A stretch of 64,000 nt of DNA from Caballeronia pedi (lineage in GTDB: Bacteria; Pseudomonadota; Gammaproteobacteria; Burkholderiales; Burkholderiaceae), in NCBI RefSeq assembly GCF_001544915.2, contig NZ_FCOE02000019.1, positions 1 through 64,000 of the forward strand, written 5' to 3'. The notes under the pieces are model-generated. The model saw nothing but the letters and a program-made list of their open reading frames with translations. It searched no databases and was not told where the DNA came from. A program made the translations under genes and the position numbers. Shown in pieces: positions 1 to 14,108 of the stretch. Numbering within the stretch: position 1 is the first letter of the stretch; every line of letters begins with the position of its first letter.

Positions 1-1359
1 GTCAAGATTCGTGGCTTTCGGATCGAGCTGGGTGAGATCGAAGCGCAGATCGCCAGTCATCCGGCGGTGCGCGAAGCGGTGGTCATCGCGCGGGCACGGC
101 ATGAGAAGACGCTGGATCAACAGCTTGTCGCCTATGTCACGCTGGTTGCACAGATCGACGCGAGCGCGTTGCGCGAGCATTTGAGTTCGCGTTTGCCGGA
201 CTATATGGTCCCCTCGGCCTTCGTCGTGCTCGATGCGCTGCCTCTCACACCGAACGGCAAGCTCGATCGTCGTGCATTGCCCGATCCGCAGTGGCAAAGC
301 CTCGATGAATACGTCGCCCCGCGCAACGCGCTCGAAGCAACCCTCGCGCAGTGCTTCGCCAGTGTGCTCGGCCTCGAACGCGTGAGCGTGTTCGATAACT
401 TCTTCGCGCTCGGCGGGCACTCGCTGCTCGCCGTACAACTGACGGCACATATCGACGCTAAACTCGGCCAGAACATTTCCATCCGCGAACTGTTCAAGGC
501 GCCCTCAGTGGCCGAACTTGCCGACCATCTGAACACTACGCCGTCTGACATGGAATTCGACACCATCCTGCCGATGCGCGCTCCGGGCGAAGGCGCTCCG
601 TTGTTCTGCATTCACCCGGTCGGCGGACTGGCTTGGAGTTATGCGGGTCTTGCCCAGAGCATCGAGGGAAATCGGCCTATTTACGCCGTGCAGACTCCAG
701 CGCTCCAGCAACCCGACTACGACCCAGCTACCATCGCAGAGATGGCGAGCGACTACATCGCGCGCATCCGCAGCATTCAGCCTGAAGGGCCGTATCGCCT
801 GCTTGGCTGGTCGTTTGGGGGATTGGTGGCCTATGAAATGGCGACACAACTTCAGACGCTCGGCGAAACAATCGATCAGCTCGTACTGCTGGATTCGCGT
901 CTTCCTGATGGCCACCAAACGCACGAAGTCGACGAATGCACGCTCATGACAGCCGCGTTCCCGAACATGTCCGACGAACTCACCATCGCGCTTCGAGACA
1001 TGCAGACGACTTCGGAGCGTGTCGATGCCCTGCGCGCAAACCGCCTCATTCCAGCCTATATCACGGACCGACACGTCATGACCCTGATCGATGCAACGCA
1101 GCGAAACATGCATCTTCAAGCCACGTTCGCGCCGAAGCGATTCGGCGGCGATATCGTCTACTTCACGGCCACTCGATCCGAAGAGCCCGGCAAGCCCCGC
1201 CATGTCGCCGAATGGCGCGATCGGGTCGATGGTTCGATCGTGAATGTCGACGTCGATTGCGCCCACGCCGATATGTGCCAGCCTTCCTCACTCGCAAAGA
1301 TTGGAACGCACCTCGCATCATTGAACGTCTTCGAAGAATCGAAAGTCGCGAACGATTGA
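1..1359 (+). CDS. Nonribosomal peptide synthetase, 3' end (A-PCP-TE), 5' truncated by the window edge
   Basis: The reading frame is open from base 1, so this is the C-terminal part of a larger NRPS. It opens at the adenylation core motif A8 (VKIRGFRIELGEIE), reaches A10 (PLTPNGKLDRRAL) near 240-280, and then has a peptidyl carrier domain with DNFFALGGHSLLAV, whose Ser carries phosphopantetheine. It ends in a type I thioesterase resembling that of EntF. The TE nucleophile motif is GWSFGG, with Ser encoded at 811-813, and the C-terminal DCAHADM stretch supplies the likely catalytic His. This protein should therefore release its own product. Adenylation specificity cannot be read because the pocket lies upstream of the window. 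The other NRPS protein at 5221-12405 also ends in a TE, so the two may not form one simple linear assembly line. Confidence 0.93.
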   Translation, partial: VKIRGFRIELGEIEAQIASHPAVREAVVIARARHEKTLDQQLVAYVTLVAQIDASALREHLSSRLPDYMVPSAFVVLDALPLTPNGKLDRRALPDPQWQSLDEYVAPRNALEATLAQCFASVLGLERVSVFDNFFALGGHSLLAVQLTAHIDAKLGQNISIRELFKAPSVAELADHLNTTPSDMEFDTILPMRAPGEGAPLFCIHPVGGLAWSYAGLAQSIEGNRPIYAVQTPALQQPDYDPATIAEMASDYIARIRSIQPEGPYRLLGWSFGGLVAYEMATQLQTLGETIDQLVLLDSRLPDGHQTHEVDECTLMTAAFPNMSDELTIALRDMQTTSERVDALRANRLIPAYITDRHVMTLIDATQRNMHLQATFAPKRFGGDIVYFTATRSEEPGKPRHVAEWRDRVDGSIVNVDVDCAHADMCQPSSLAKIGTHLASLNVFEESKVAND

Positions 1360-1374
1360 CATGCCGCGCGAATC

Positions 1375-1398
1375 GCCATCGGTCGAAAGACCGATGGC
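1375..1398 (+). terminator. Strong hairpin just after the first NRPS stop
   Basis: A perfect 10-bp stem (1375-1384 with 1389-1398) closes on a GAAA tetraloop, starting 16 bases after the NRPS stop codon. No T-run follows, so it may act as a 3' stabilising hairpin or a Rho-assisted terminator rather than a classical intrinsic one. Confidence 0.45.
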
Positions 1399-1426
1399 AC
1401 TGACCGAAAGGGAGAAATCGGATGAC

Positions 1427-1460
1427 GAAAAGCAAAACGGCGGCGCACAACGCGCCGCCG
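1427..1460 (-). terminator. Intrinsic terminator of the GAF-domain gene
   Basis: A 9-bp GC-rich stem (1438-1446 with 1452-1460, 5-base loop) is followed on the minus strand by a T-rich tail (complement of 1427-1437). It lies 21 bases past the stop of the minus-strand GAF gene, which fits a Rho-independent terminator. Confidence 0.6.
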
Positions 1461-1481
1461 TCCGATACCCGATGCGATACG

Positions 1482-2138
1482 TTAGCTTCCTCGCCGCGTC
1501 TTTCGATCGCTGTGCTTGCGCACGTTACTCGCAAGTTCGGAAATGATCTCAGTCGCCGCGCCGATGATCTGATTGAAATCAAAACCCGCGCGCGTCATCT
1601 CGCGATAGAACGATCGCGCGAGCATCTTCGAAAGCTGGCCCGGATTCTGGACCGACTGAGCGACGATATCGCCGATCGTCTGATCCGATGCGCGCTTCAG
1701 CGTCATTCGCGCGAAGGGCGAAGCGACGAGCTTTTGCAACCGGTCAGCCTCGACGGCTTTCGCAATGAACGCAGCGAAAATGCGCAGCAGCTTCAGGTCA
1801 TGCTCGTTGAATTGCCGCTTGTCTCGCGGACCCGAAACCTGCACGACACCGATCGCTTTCCCGCCCAGTTCGAGCACCGAAAACATCTTGTCGCGCGCGT
1901 CCGAGTATTCGACGATCGCCGTGGTCGCGCTCAAATGCACCTCGCCGAACGACGCGTAATGACCGGAACACACAGCGGCGATCCGCTCATCGGACGTCAT
2001 CGAAACGACACATCGCTTCGCGTCCAGCGCGTCGGCGACCATCATCGCGAGTTCTTCTGGTGAATTGAGGGAATCCGGCGTGACGGCAAGCTCAAGCTCG
2101 GGGTATTGGTCTTCGAATACAGGTTCCGAATTTTTCAT
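1482..2138 (-). CDS. GAF-domain protein of unknown function
   Basis: The protein has 218 residues if it starts at the ATG at 2138 (MKNSEPVF). A longer frame to 2255 exists, but its extra N-terminus is Arg/Cys-rich and overlaps the neighbouring small gene. Residues about 15-145 look like a GAF domain: an alternating strand/helix pattern with a segment FSVLELGGKAIGVVQVSG, typical of a GAF core strand pair, then a helix rich in Leu and Ala. The C-terminal 60 residues are predicted helical, with no HTH, HisKA or GGDEF motif that I can see. GAF domains bind small ligands or mediate dimerisation, so a sensory role is possible. Lying antisense between two NRPS genes, it might belong to that locus, but nothing in the sequence proves it. 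Confidence 0.7.
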   Translation of the reverse strand: MKNSEPVFEDQYPELELAVTPDSLNSPEELAMMVADALDAKRCVVSMTSDERIAAVCSGHYASFGEVHLSATTAIVEYSDARDKMFSVLELGGKAIGVVQVSGPRDKRQFNEHDLKLLRIFAAFIAKAVEADRLQKLVASPFARMTLKRASDQTIGDIVAQSVQNPGQLSKMLARSFYREMTRAGFDFNQIIGAATEIISELASNVRKHSDRKTRRGS

Positions 2139-2196
2139 GTGGATATCCAGCGAAAGATTTGAACATGCGTCGTCATGCCGACGACATCGGGTCCAG

Positions 2197-2412
2197 TCAA
2201 AAGGGGCTGTATCCTGCTGCACGCCCGACAAAGAGTCCCGCCTCGTAGGCGGCATCGAGCGCGCGTCTGAGTTCGCGCACGCTCACGGTTCGAAAGCCAG
2301 CAGACGGAATGCCCGCTGGCTCGAAGGAATCGATTCCAAGCACTTCGTCCGAAATGGTGCGCAGCACTTCCTCGCGCGCTTCGTTTCTTGTACTTTCCAT
2401 GATCGTGCACAT
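2197..2412 (-). CDS. Small hypothetical protein
   Basis: The start at 2412 (MCTIMEST) is preferred because a GGAGG sits 8 bases upstream; it overlaps an alternative in-frame ATG at 2427. The 71-residue product is acidic and helical, ending in VRELRRALDAAYEAGLFVGRAAGYSPF. The LRRALDAAYEAG stretch recalls short Burkholderiales proteins of the DUF6900 type, but I could not verify this. It is co-directional with the GAF gene, about 58 bases upstream of it, so the two are probably one transcript. Function is unknown. Confidence 0.5.
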   Translation of the reverse strand: MCTIMESTRNEAREEVLRTISDEVLGIDSFEPAGIPSAGFRTVSVRELRRALDAAYEAGLFVGRAAGYSPF

Positions 2413-2462
2413 TTTCGTCGCCTCCATCGTAAATGTGACCGTAGGTTATGCGTCGAAAATTA

Positions 2463-2487
2463 GCATCCGGTTAGCCTGACCGGATGC
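2463..2487. promoter_or_regulatory. Inverted repeat in a divergent promoter region
   Basis: A perfect inverted repeat, GCATCCGGT - 7 bases - ACCGGATGC, lies between the small minus-strand gene (start 2412) and the plus-strand hydrolase (start about 2563). It could be an operator shared by both directions. No regulator for it is identified in the window. Confidence 0.4.
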
Positions 2488-2562
2488 GGTCGCGTCGAGA
2501 TCCCTAATTTGCCTGTAACTCTCGACCGCCAAGCTGTCTCCGTTCGATTCTCGACAGGTGAC

Positions 2563-3453
2563 ATGATGAAACGACCTTCTTTCGTGCAACGACGCAGCGT
2601 CAGAATTCGTAACGGGCGTTTCGAAATTTCCGTCGAAGATTCAGGTAGTGCCGGAACACCGTGCGTGCTGCTTCACGGTCGCGGCGAGTGCAGCGGCGTA
2701 TGGCGCACTCTGACGGAAGGCGCTTGCGCCGATCACCGTTTCATCTCTATCGATCTTCGCGGGCATGGCGATTCGAGCTGGGACCCGGATCGCGCCTACG
2801 ATGCCAGAACCCTCGCGGGCGACGTGCTCGAAGTTCTGCTGGCATTGAACATACGAAAGCCGGTACTGATCGGTCATTCGCTCGGCGGCAGCGTTGCGTT
2901 GCATTTGACCGGGATGCTCGAACAGTTTACCTCCGGACTCGTCCTCGTCGACTTTGGACCGGATTCCGATGCCGCCGGTTCGCAAAGAGTCGTTGCCGAA
3001 ATTCGCGAAACGCCCGTGCAGTTCAATTCGATCAATGAGTATGCGCAGTGGCTGCAGGAACGTCGTCCGCTCGCGAGCGGTCGTGCACTGCATCATCTGG
3101 CGTCGCATGCGTTGCGCCGCACCCAAACGGGCGCTTTCGAGCCGAAGGTGGATCGCGCCGTCGCCGACGACTCGCTGCTGAACGAAGGATCACGCGAAGC
3201 GCATCTCTGGGACATGCTCAAATCCGTGCGATGCCCGAGCCTCGTCGTGAGAGGCATCGGCTCCGCCATTCTCAAACCTCAGGTGGCATTGCGCATGGCG
3301 CATCAGGCATTGCCCCAAGGCCGTCTTGCGACCATTTCGGGCGCCGGTCACTCCGTGATGACCGACAATCCTGACGAATTCAACCGGACGATTCAAACAT
3401 TTCTCGCTTCCCTGTCGCCCGTCGCGAACGGAGGCCTGTCATGTTCTCGTTGA
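2563..3453 (+). CDS. Alpha/beta-hydrolase
   Basis: The product is a 296-residue alpha/beta-hydrolase fold enzyme. The nucleophile elbow is GHSLGG with Ser at about residue 106, an HGRGECSGVW oxyanion-loop region follows strand 3, a DLRGHGDS loop follows strand 4, and a C-terminal GAGHSVM supplies the probable catalytic His. I chose the ATG at 2563 or 2566 (AGGTGA just upstream) over a TTG at 2509. Its last 13 bases overlap the start of the exporter gene, which implies translational coupling. Within a peptide biosynthesis locus it could be a tailoring, editing or hydrolytic enzyme, but the substrate cannot be deduced from sequence alone. Confidence 0.85.
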   Translation: MMKRPSFVQRRSVRIRNGRFEISVEDSGSAGTPCVLLHGRGECSGVWRTLTEGACADHRFISIDLRGHGDSSWDPDRAYDARTLAGDVLEVLLALNIRKPVLIGHSLGGSVALHLTGMLEQFTSGLVLVDFGPDSDAAGSQRVVAEIRETPVQFNSINEYAQWLQERRPLASGRALHHLASHALRRTQTGAFEPKVDRAVADDSLLNEGSREAHLWDMLKSVRCPSLVVRGIGSAILKPQVALRMAHQALPQGRLATISGAGHSVMTDNPDEFNRTIQTFLASLSPVANGGLSCSR

Positions 3454-5132
3454 TTCCTGCCGAGATCCGGCGTCAATCCCTGCCGCGCATCACGATTGCC
3501 ATCGTCGCCGGCTTCGCCGGAGCCATTTGCAGCGCAGAAATAGCACGGCTGATCAGCAGCGTCGCCGGAGGGCACATACCGACGCGCGGACTGGCGATCG
3601 CTTTCTTCGGCGTCTGCGCCGCGCAACTGCTCTTCAGAACGAGTTCGCAGATACTCATCATGGACTTCGGGCAGCAGGTAATATGCAGCTTGCGCATCGA
3701 GTTATGCCGGAAGATTCTGCACACGCCGTACAAGAAGCTGGAAGCGCTCGGCAAGCCGCGTCTGCTCGCCATTCTCACGACCGACGTCGGCACGTTCGCA
3801 CAGGCTGCGCAGATGCTTCCGGTCACATTCGGGCATCTTGTTCTGATCGCGGTGTGTCTCGGATACATGGCGTGGCTCTCGTGGCAGGCATTCGCGTGCT
3901 TCTTTCTCTTTCTGGTCACCGCGGCCGTCATTTATCACTGCGTGGAGCGCTGGCCGCTGCGCGAGATGCAGGCGGTTCGCGATCAACTCGACATCATATT
4001 CCGGCATTTCCGCTCGCTGCTGGAAGGCACGCGTGAATTGCAGCTCAACACGTCGCGGGCCGCGTATTTCACCGATCACGTGGTGCATCCGACGGCGCAT
4101 AACTTCCGGCGCTCCTTCACGCGGGCGATGCTCATCTATTCGCTCGTCGCCAATGCGGGCGGCATGTTGTTCTATGTGGCCATCGGTCTGATCCTGCTCG
4201 TCATGCCGCACTGGTTTCCGCAATCGCCGGGCGTTCTCGTAACCCTCACGCTCTTGCTGCTCTTTCTGATTCAGCCTGTCAGCGAAGTGATGACCACCCT
4301 GCCGATTCTGCGTCAGGCGTCCATTGCGTTGACGCGAATCCGCGTGCTCGATGCGGAACTGACGCAAGCGACGAACGACGACGCCAGAGTGACAAAAGAC
4401 GATCCCTTTGCGGCCACGGTCGAAGGCGCTCCGCTGCTCAGGTTCGCTGGTGTATCGCATCGCTATCCGGGACTGACCGAAGATCGCCCCTTCACGCTCG
4501 GGCCGATCGACCTGTCGATCGGACAGGGCGAAGTGATCTATCTGATCGGCGGGAACGGCAGCGGCAAGACCACGCTCGCGATGCTGCTGCTCGGGCTCTA
4601 CGAACCCGAGCAAGGTCATGTCGAACTGAACGGCATCAAGGTCGATAGACATAACCTGACGCAATATCGTCAGCGATTTTCCGCCGTGTTCGCCGACTTT
4701 CATCTGTTCGACGAGATCCTCTGTCACGATCAGGCGCAGATCGCGAAACAGGCGACGCATTATCTGCGTACGCTCGAGCTCGATCACAAAGTAAGCATCA
4801 AAGGGAACCGGTTCAGCACAACCAGTTTGTCGTCGGGACAACGCAAGCGCATGGCGCTCATTGCGTCGTATCTGGAAGACCGTCCGATCTATCTCTTCGA
4901 TGAATGGGCGGCCGATCAGGATCCCGTGTTCCGGCGCGTGTTCTACACGGAGTTGATTCCCGATCTCAAGCGCCGGGGCAAGACGGTCATCGTCATCTCT
5001 CACGACGATGCCTATTTCGAGTGTGCCGACCGGCTCGTGCAGGTCGCGCAGGGACGTCTCGTCGACGTGTCCGCCGAAGCACTGAAAGCAGGCTTGTATG
5101 CAAGACGCAATGGCTCGACGGTGGCCGAGTGA
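3441..5132 (+). CDS. Cyclic-peptide-type ABC exporter (fused permease and ATPase)
   Basis: This 563-residue protein carries a membrane domain in residues about 1-300, with roughly six hydrophobic segments, and an ATPase domain in about 330-555. The ATPase has Walker A GGNGSGKTT (about 369), signature LSSGQRKRMAL (about 464) and Walker B IYLFDEWAADQDP (about 483). The DEWAADQDP form is characteristic of the SyrD/PvdE group, which moves nonribosomal peptides or siderophore precursors across the inner membrane. A GGAGG six bases before the ATG supports the start, which lies inside the end of the hydrolase gene. Position directly before the large NRPS makes it the likely exporter of that product. 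Confidence 0.9.
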   Translation: MFSLIPAEIRRQSLPRITIAIVAGFAGAICSAEIARLISSVAGGHIPTRGLAIAFFGVCAAQLLFRTSSQILIMDFGQQVICSLRIELCRKILHTPYKKLEALGKPRLLAILTTDVGTFAQAAQMLPVTFGHLVLIAVCLGYMAWLSWQAFACFFLFLVTAAVIYHCVERWPLREMQAVRDQLDIIFRHFRSLLEGTRELQLNTSRAAYFTDHVVHPTAHNFRRSFTRAMLIYSLVANAGGMLFYVAIGLILLVMPHWFPQSPGVLVTLTLLLLFLIQPVSEVMTTLPILRQASIALTRIRVLDAELTQATNDDARVTKDDPFAATVEGAPLLRFAGVSHRYPGLTEDRPFTLGPIDLSIGQGEVIYLIGGNGSGKTTLAMLLLGLYEPEQGHVELNGIKVDRHNLTQYRQRFSAVFADFHLFDEILCHDQAQIAKQATHYLRTLELDHKVSIKGNRFSTTSLSSGQRKRMALIASYLEDRPIYLFDEWAADQDPVFRRVFYTELIPDLKRRGKTVIVISHDDAYFECADRLVQVAQGRLVDVSAEALKAGLYARRNGSTVAE

Positions 5133-5220
5133 TGCGGCAGTGTCATCGAAGTGCGTGCGTGCCTCATGAGAAGAACAACAACCCGGCGCGTGTGGGTAAT
5201 ACTTTTTATCGAGTAAAACC

Positions 5221-12405
<7,185 letters not shown>

Positions 12406-12426
12406 TTATCGGGACTGTTCGAAGTC

Positions 12427-12458
12427 CGGGGCGCGCATTTGGAATTTCGCGCGCCCCG
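12427..12458 (+). terminator. Hairpin after the NRPS operon
   Basis: A perfect 10-bp GC-rich stem (12427-12436 with 12449-12458) with a 12-base AT-rich loop starts 21 bases past the NRPS stop. The downstream tail is only weakly T-rich. It probably separates the NRPS operon from the cold-shock gene. Confidence 0.5.
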
Positions 12459-12477
12459 AGCGAGCTTTACCCAATAC

Positions 12478-12507
12478 TTGATCAAATCCGTTGGACTCTG
12501 ATATACT
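12478..12507 (+). promoter_or_regulatory. Sigma-70-type promoter of the cold-shock gene
   Basis: TTGATC at 12478-12483 and TATACT at 12502-12507 are separated by 18 bases. Transcription from about 12514 would give a leader of about 120 bases before the ATG, the long 5' UTR expected for a CspA-type gene whose mRNA structure responds to temperature. Confidence 0.5.
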
Positions 12508-12633
12508 CTAAGGCGAAGTTCAAGAAGTCGACTGCTGCTCATCAATCGTCCGTCCGTTGCCGGAATTCGTTGTCCACTCCCTCCTTGATTCTTCTCCCGC
12601 TCAACAGGCACATCATATTTTTCAAGGTTTCTC

Positions 12634-12837
12634 ATGGATAACGGCACCGTCAAGTGGTTCAACGACACCAAGGGCTTCGGCTTCATTACGCCCGATAACG
12701 GCGGCGACGACCTGTTCGCCCATTTCTCCGAAATTCGCGCCGATGGTTTCAAGACCCTCGTCGAAGGTCAGAAAGTAAGCTTCGAAACGAAGCGCGGCCC
12801 GAAGGGCATGCAAGCGTCGAACATCAAGCCGCTGTAA
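12634..12837 (+). CDS. CspA-family cold-shock protein
   Basis: The product is a 67-residue single cold-shock domain, full length for the family. It has the RNA-binding motifs KGFGFI (RNP1) and DLFAHF (RNP2), starts with GTVKWFND and ends in ASNIKPL. Such proteins bind single-stranded RNA and DNA and melt mRNA structure in the cytoplasm, in the cold or constitutively. A long untranslated leader precedes it and a strong hairpin follows, so it is probably monocistronic. Several paralogues are usual in this bacterial group, so no specific symbol is assigned. Confidence 0.96.
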   Translation: MDNGTVKWFNDTKGFGFITPDNGGDDLFAHFSEIRADGFKTLVEGQKVSFETKRGPKGMQASNIKPL

Positions 12838-12847
12838 GCGTAGTCTC

Positions 12848-12870
12848 CGGGATCCGGCGTCCGGATCCCG
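12848..12870 (+). terminator. Terminator of the cold-shock gene
   Basis: A perfect 10-bp stem with a 3-base loop (12848-12857 and 12861-12870) starts 10 bases after the csp stop and is followed by a pyrimidine-rich tract. Confidence 0.65.
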
Positions 12871-13000
12871 TCCCTTCAGGTCCTTTCCCCGCCCCCCCGC
12901 TTCACCGCAGCGAGTCCCGACAACGGTCGGTGCCTACGCACGCACTCTTCCATTTCCGCGTTCGACCGTAAGCGTCGACGCTCAAAAATATAAAATTCAA

Positions 13001-13219
13001 ATGACATCCATTCAAAGCTACCGCGGCTATGCGGTAAAGGCATCCGCACATCGCCTACCCGATCGAACCTTTTCGGCCAATGTGTCCGTCGACCGTTCGA
13101 ACCAACATTTTCCTGAATCGCAGTACACCTTTTATTCCATCGGTTATTTCTCGAAGGAAGGCGAGGCCATCTCCTACGCACGCCGCTGGGCGAGGGACTG
13201 GATCGACACTCGGGGATGA
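13001..13219 (+). CDS. Small hypothetical protein, family member 1
   Basis: The 72-residue protein begins MTSIQSYRGYAVKASAHR. Its C-terminus is EAISYARRWARDWID, and this Ala-Arg-x-Trp-Ala pattern is shared with the minus-strand protein at 16093-16308 (EAVAFARNWAQEWL). Both have a central block that reads like beta strands followed by one amphipathic helix. It lies about 160 bases downstream of the cold-shock gene on the same strand, but a terminator separates them. No catalytic or nucleic-acid-binding motif is evident. Family membership is my own comparison, and function is unknown. Confidence 0.65.
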   Translation: MTSIQSYRGYAVKASAHRLPDRTFSANVSVDRSNQHFPESQYTFYSIGYFSKEGEAISYARRWARDWIDTRG

Positions 13220-13328
13220 GAAGCGAAAGATTCATTTTGTACACGTTCTGAAGCGCGTACCATGAATCACTCCGCCCGGATTTCCGTTCTGGCGTGTCTT
13301 CCTTGCAGGAACCACCGCCATTTCCACT

Positions 13329-14099
13329 TTGCTCAACGAGCCTGACACAGCACGCAAGCCCACGGTGGAAGCAGTCTTGCTGACTGCCGTGCGCGTTCGC
13401 ACATTTGCACAAGCGCGCCATCTGACCAACGCAAGTGGTTTCTTTTTCGCGCGCGAACAGCGACTCTTTCTTGTCACGAGCCGTCATGTGCTCGTGGACG
13501 CGCCAAGCCAGCATTTTCCGGATCACGTCGAGATCGAATTACACGTGGATCGCGGCAATCTGGGCGCGTCGGCGTGGGTGTCGCTGCCGCTCTATGCCAC
13601 AGGCATGAGTCTGTGGCGGCAGGCATCGGATACCGGCGGAGAGATCGACGTCGCCGTACTCGAAGTGCCACGGGATCAGTTGCCGCCCACGGCGGTGTTC
13701 GCCGCGTTTCGTCCTGAACATCTGCCCACGTCGAGCGATGCAATGCCGATCGGCGCTTCGGTGCTGATCGTCGGCTTTCCGCTGGGCTTTCACGATTCGC
13801 TGCATCATCTGCCGGTAGTGAGGCAGGGCGTCATCGCGTCCGCGTTCGGGCTGCGGTTTCAGGGCAAAGGCTGCTTCATCACCGATGCACGCACACACCG
13901 CGGCACGAGCGGCGCGCCCGTCGTGATCAGTCACGTGTCGGCCGATGCCAACGGCGCAGCGGGCGCGCTTCCCTGGCGGCTCTTGGGCATCCATTCCTCG
14001 ACCATCGACATGACCCAGCGCGATCTGCATGTGGATGAAACGCTCGGCCTCAACAGCGCCTGGTACGCCGACGTGCTGATGCGCCTCACCGACAACTGA
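13329..14099 (+). CDS. Trypsin-like serine protease domain protein
   Basis: The 256-residue product has a recognisable chymotrypsin-fold catalytic triad: His53 in LVTSRHVLV, Asp107 in GEIDVAVLEV and Ser194 in HRGTSGAPV. Strand-rich segments between them, such as SVLIVGFPLGF, fit the two-barrel fold. No signal peptide is apparent, so it may be cytoplasmic, unlike DegP-type proteases, and there is no PDZ domain. The start is uncertain: no in-frame ATG is available, the TTG at 13329 is used here, and the best purine-rich box lies 18 bases upstream of it. An upstream rare ATT start at 13320 would fit that box better. The gene is convergent with the sigma factor gene, nine bases apart. Confidence 0.8.
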   Translation: MLNEPDTARKPTVEAVLLTAVRVRTFAQARHLTNASGFFFAREQRLFLVTSRHVLVDAPSQHFPDHVEIELHVDRGNLGASAWVSLPLYATGMSLWRQASDTGGEIDVAVLEVPRDQLPPTAVFAAFRPEHLPTSSDAMPIGASVLIVGFPLGFHDSLHHLPVVRQGVIASAFGLRFQGKGCFITDARTHRGTSGAPVVISHVSADANGAAGALPWRLLGIHSSTIDMTQRDLHVDETLGLNSAWYADVLMRLTDN

Positions 14100-14108
14100 T
14101 TCGTCTAG

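Noticed and set aside
2139..2255. N-terminal extension of the GAF protein to 2255
   Set aside because: The extra 39 residues are Cys/Arg-rich, overlap the neighbouring small gene and add no domain.
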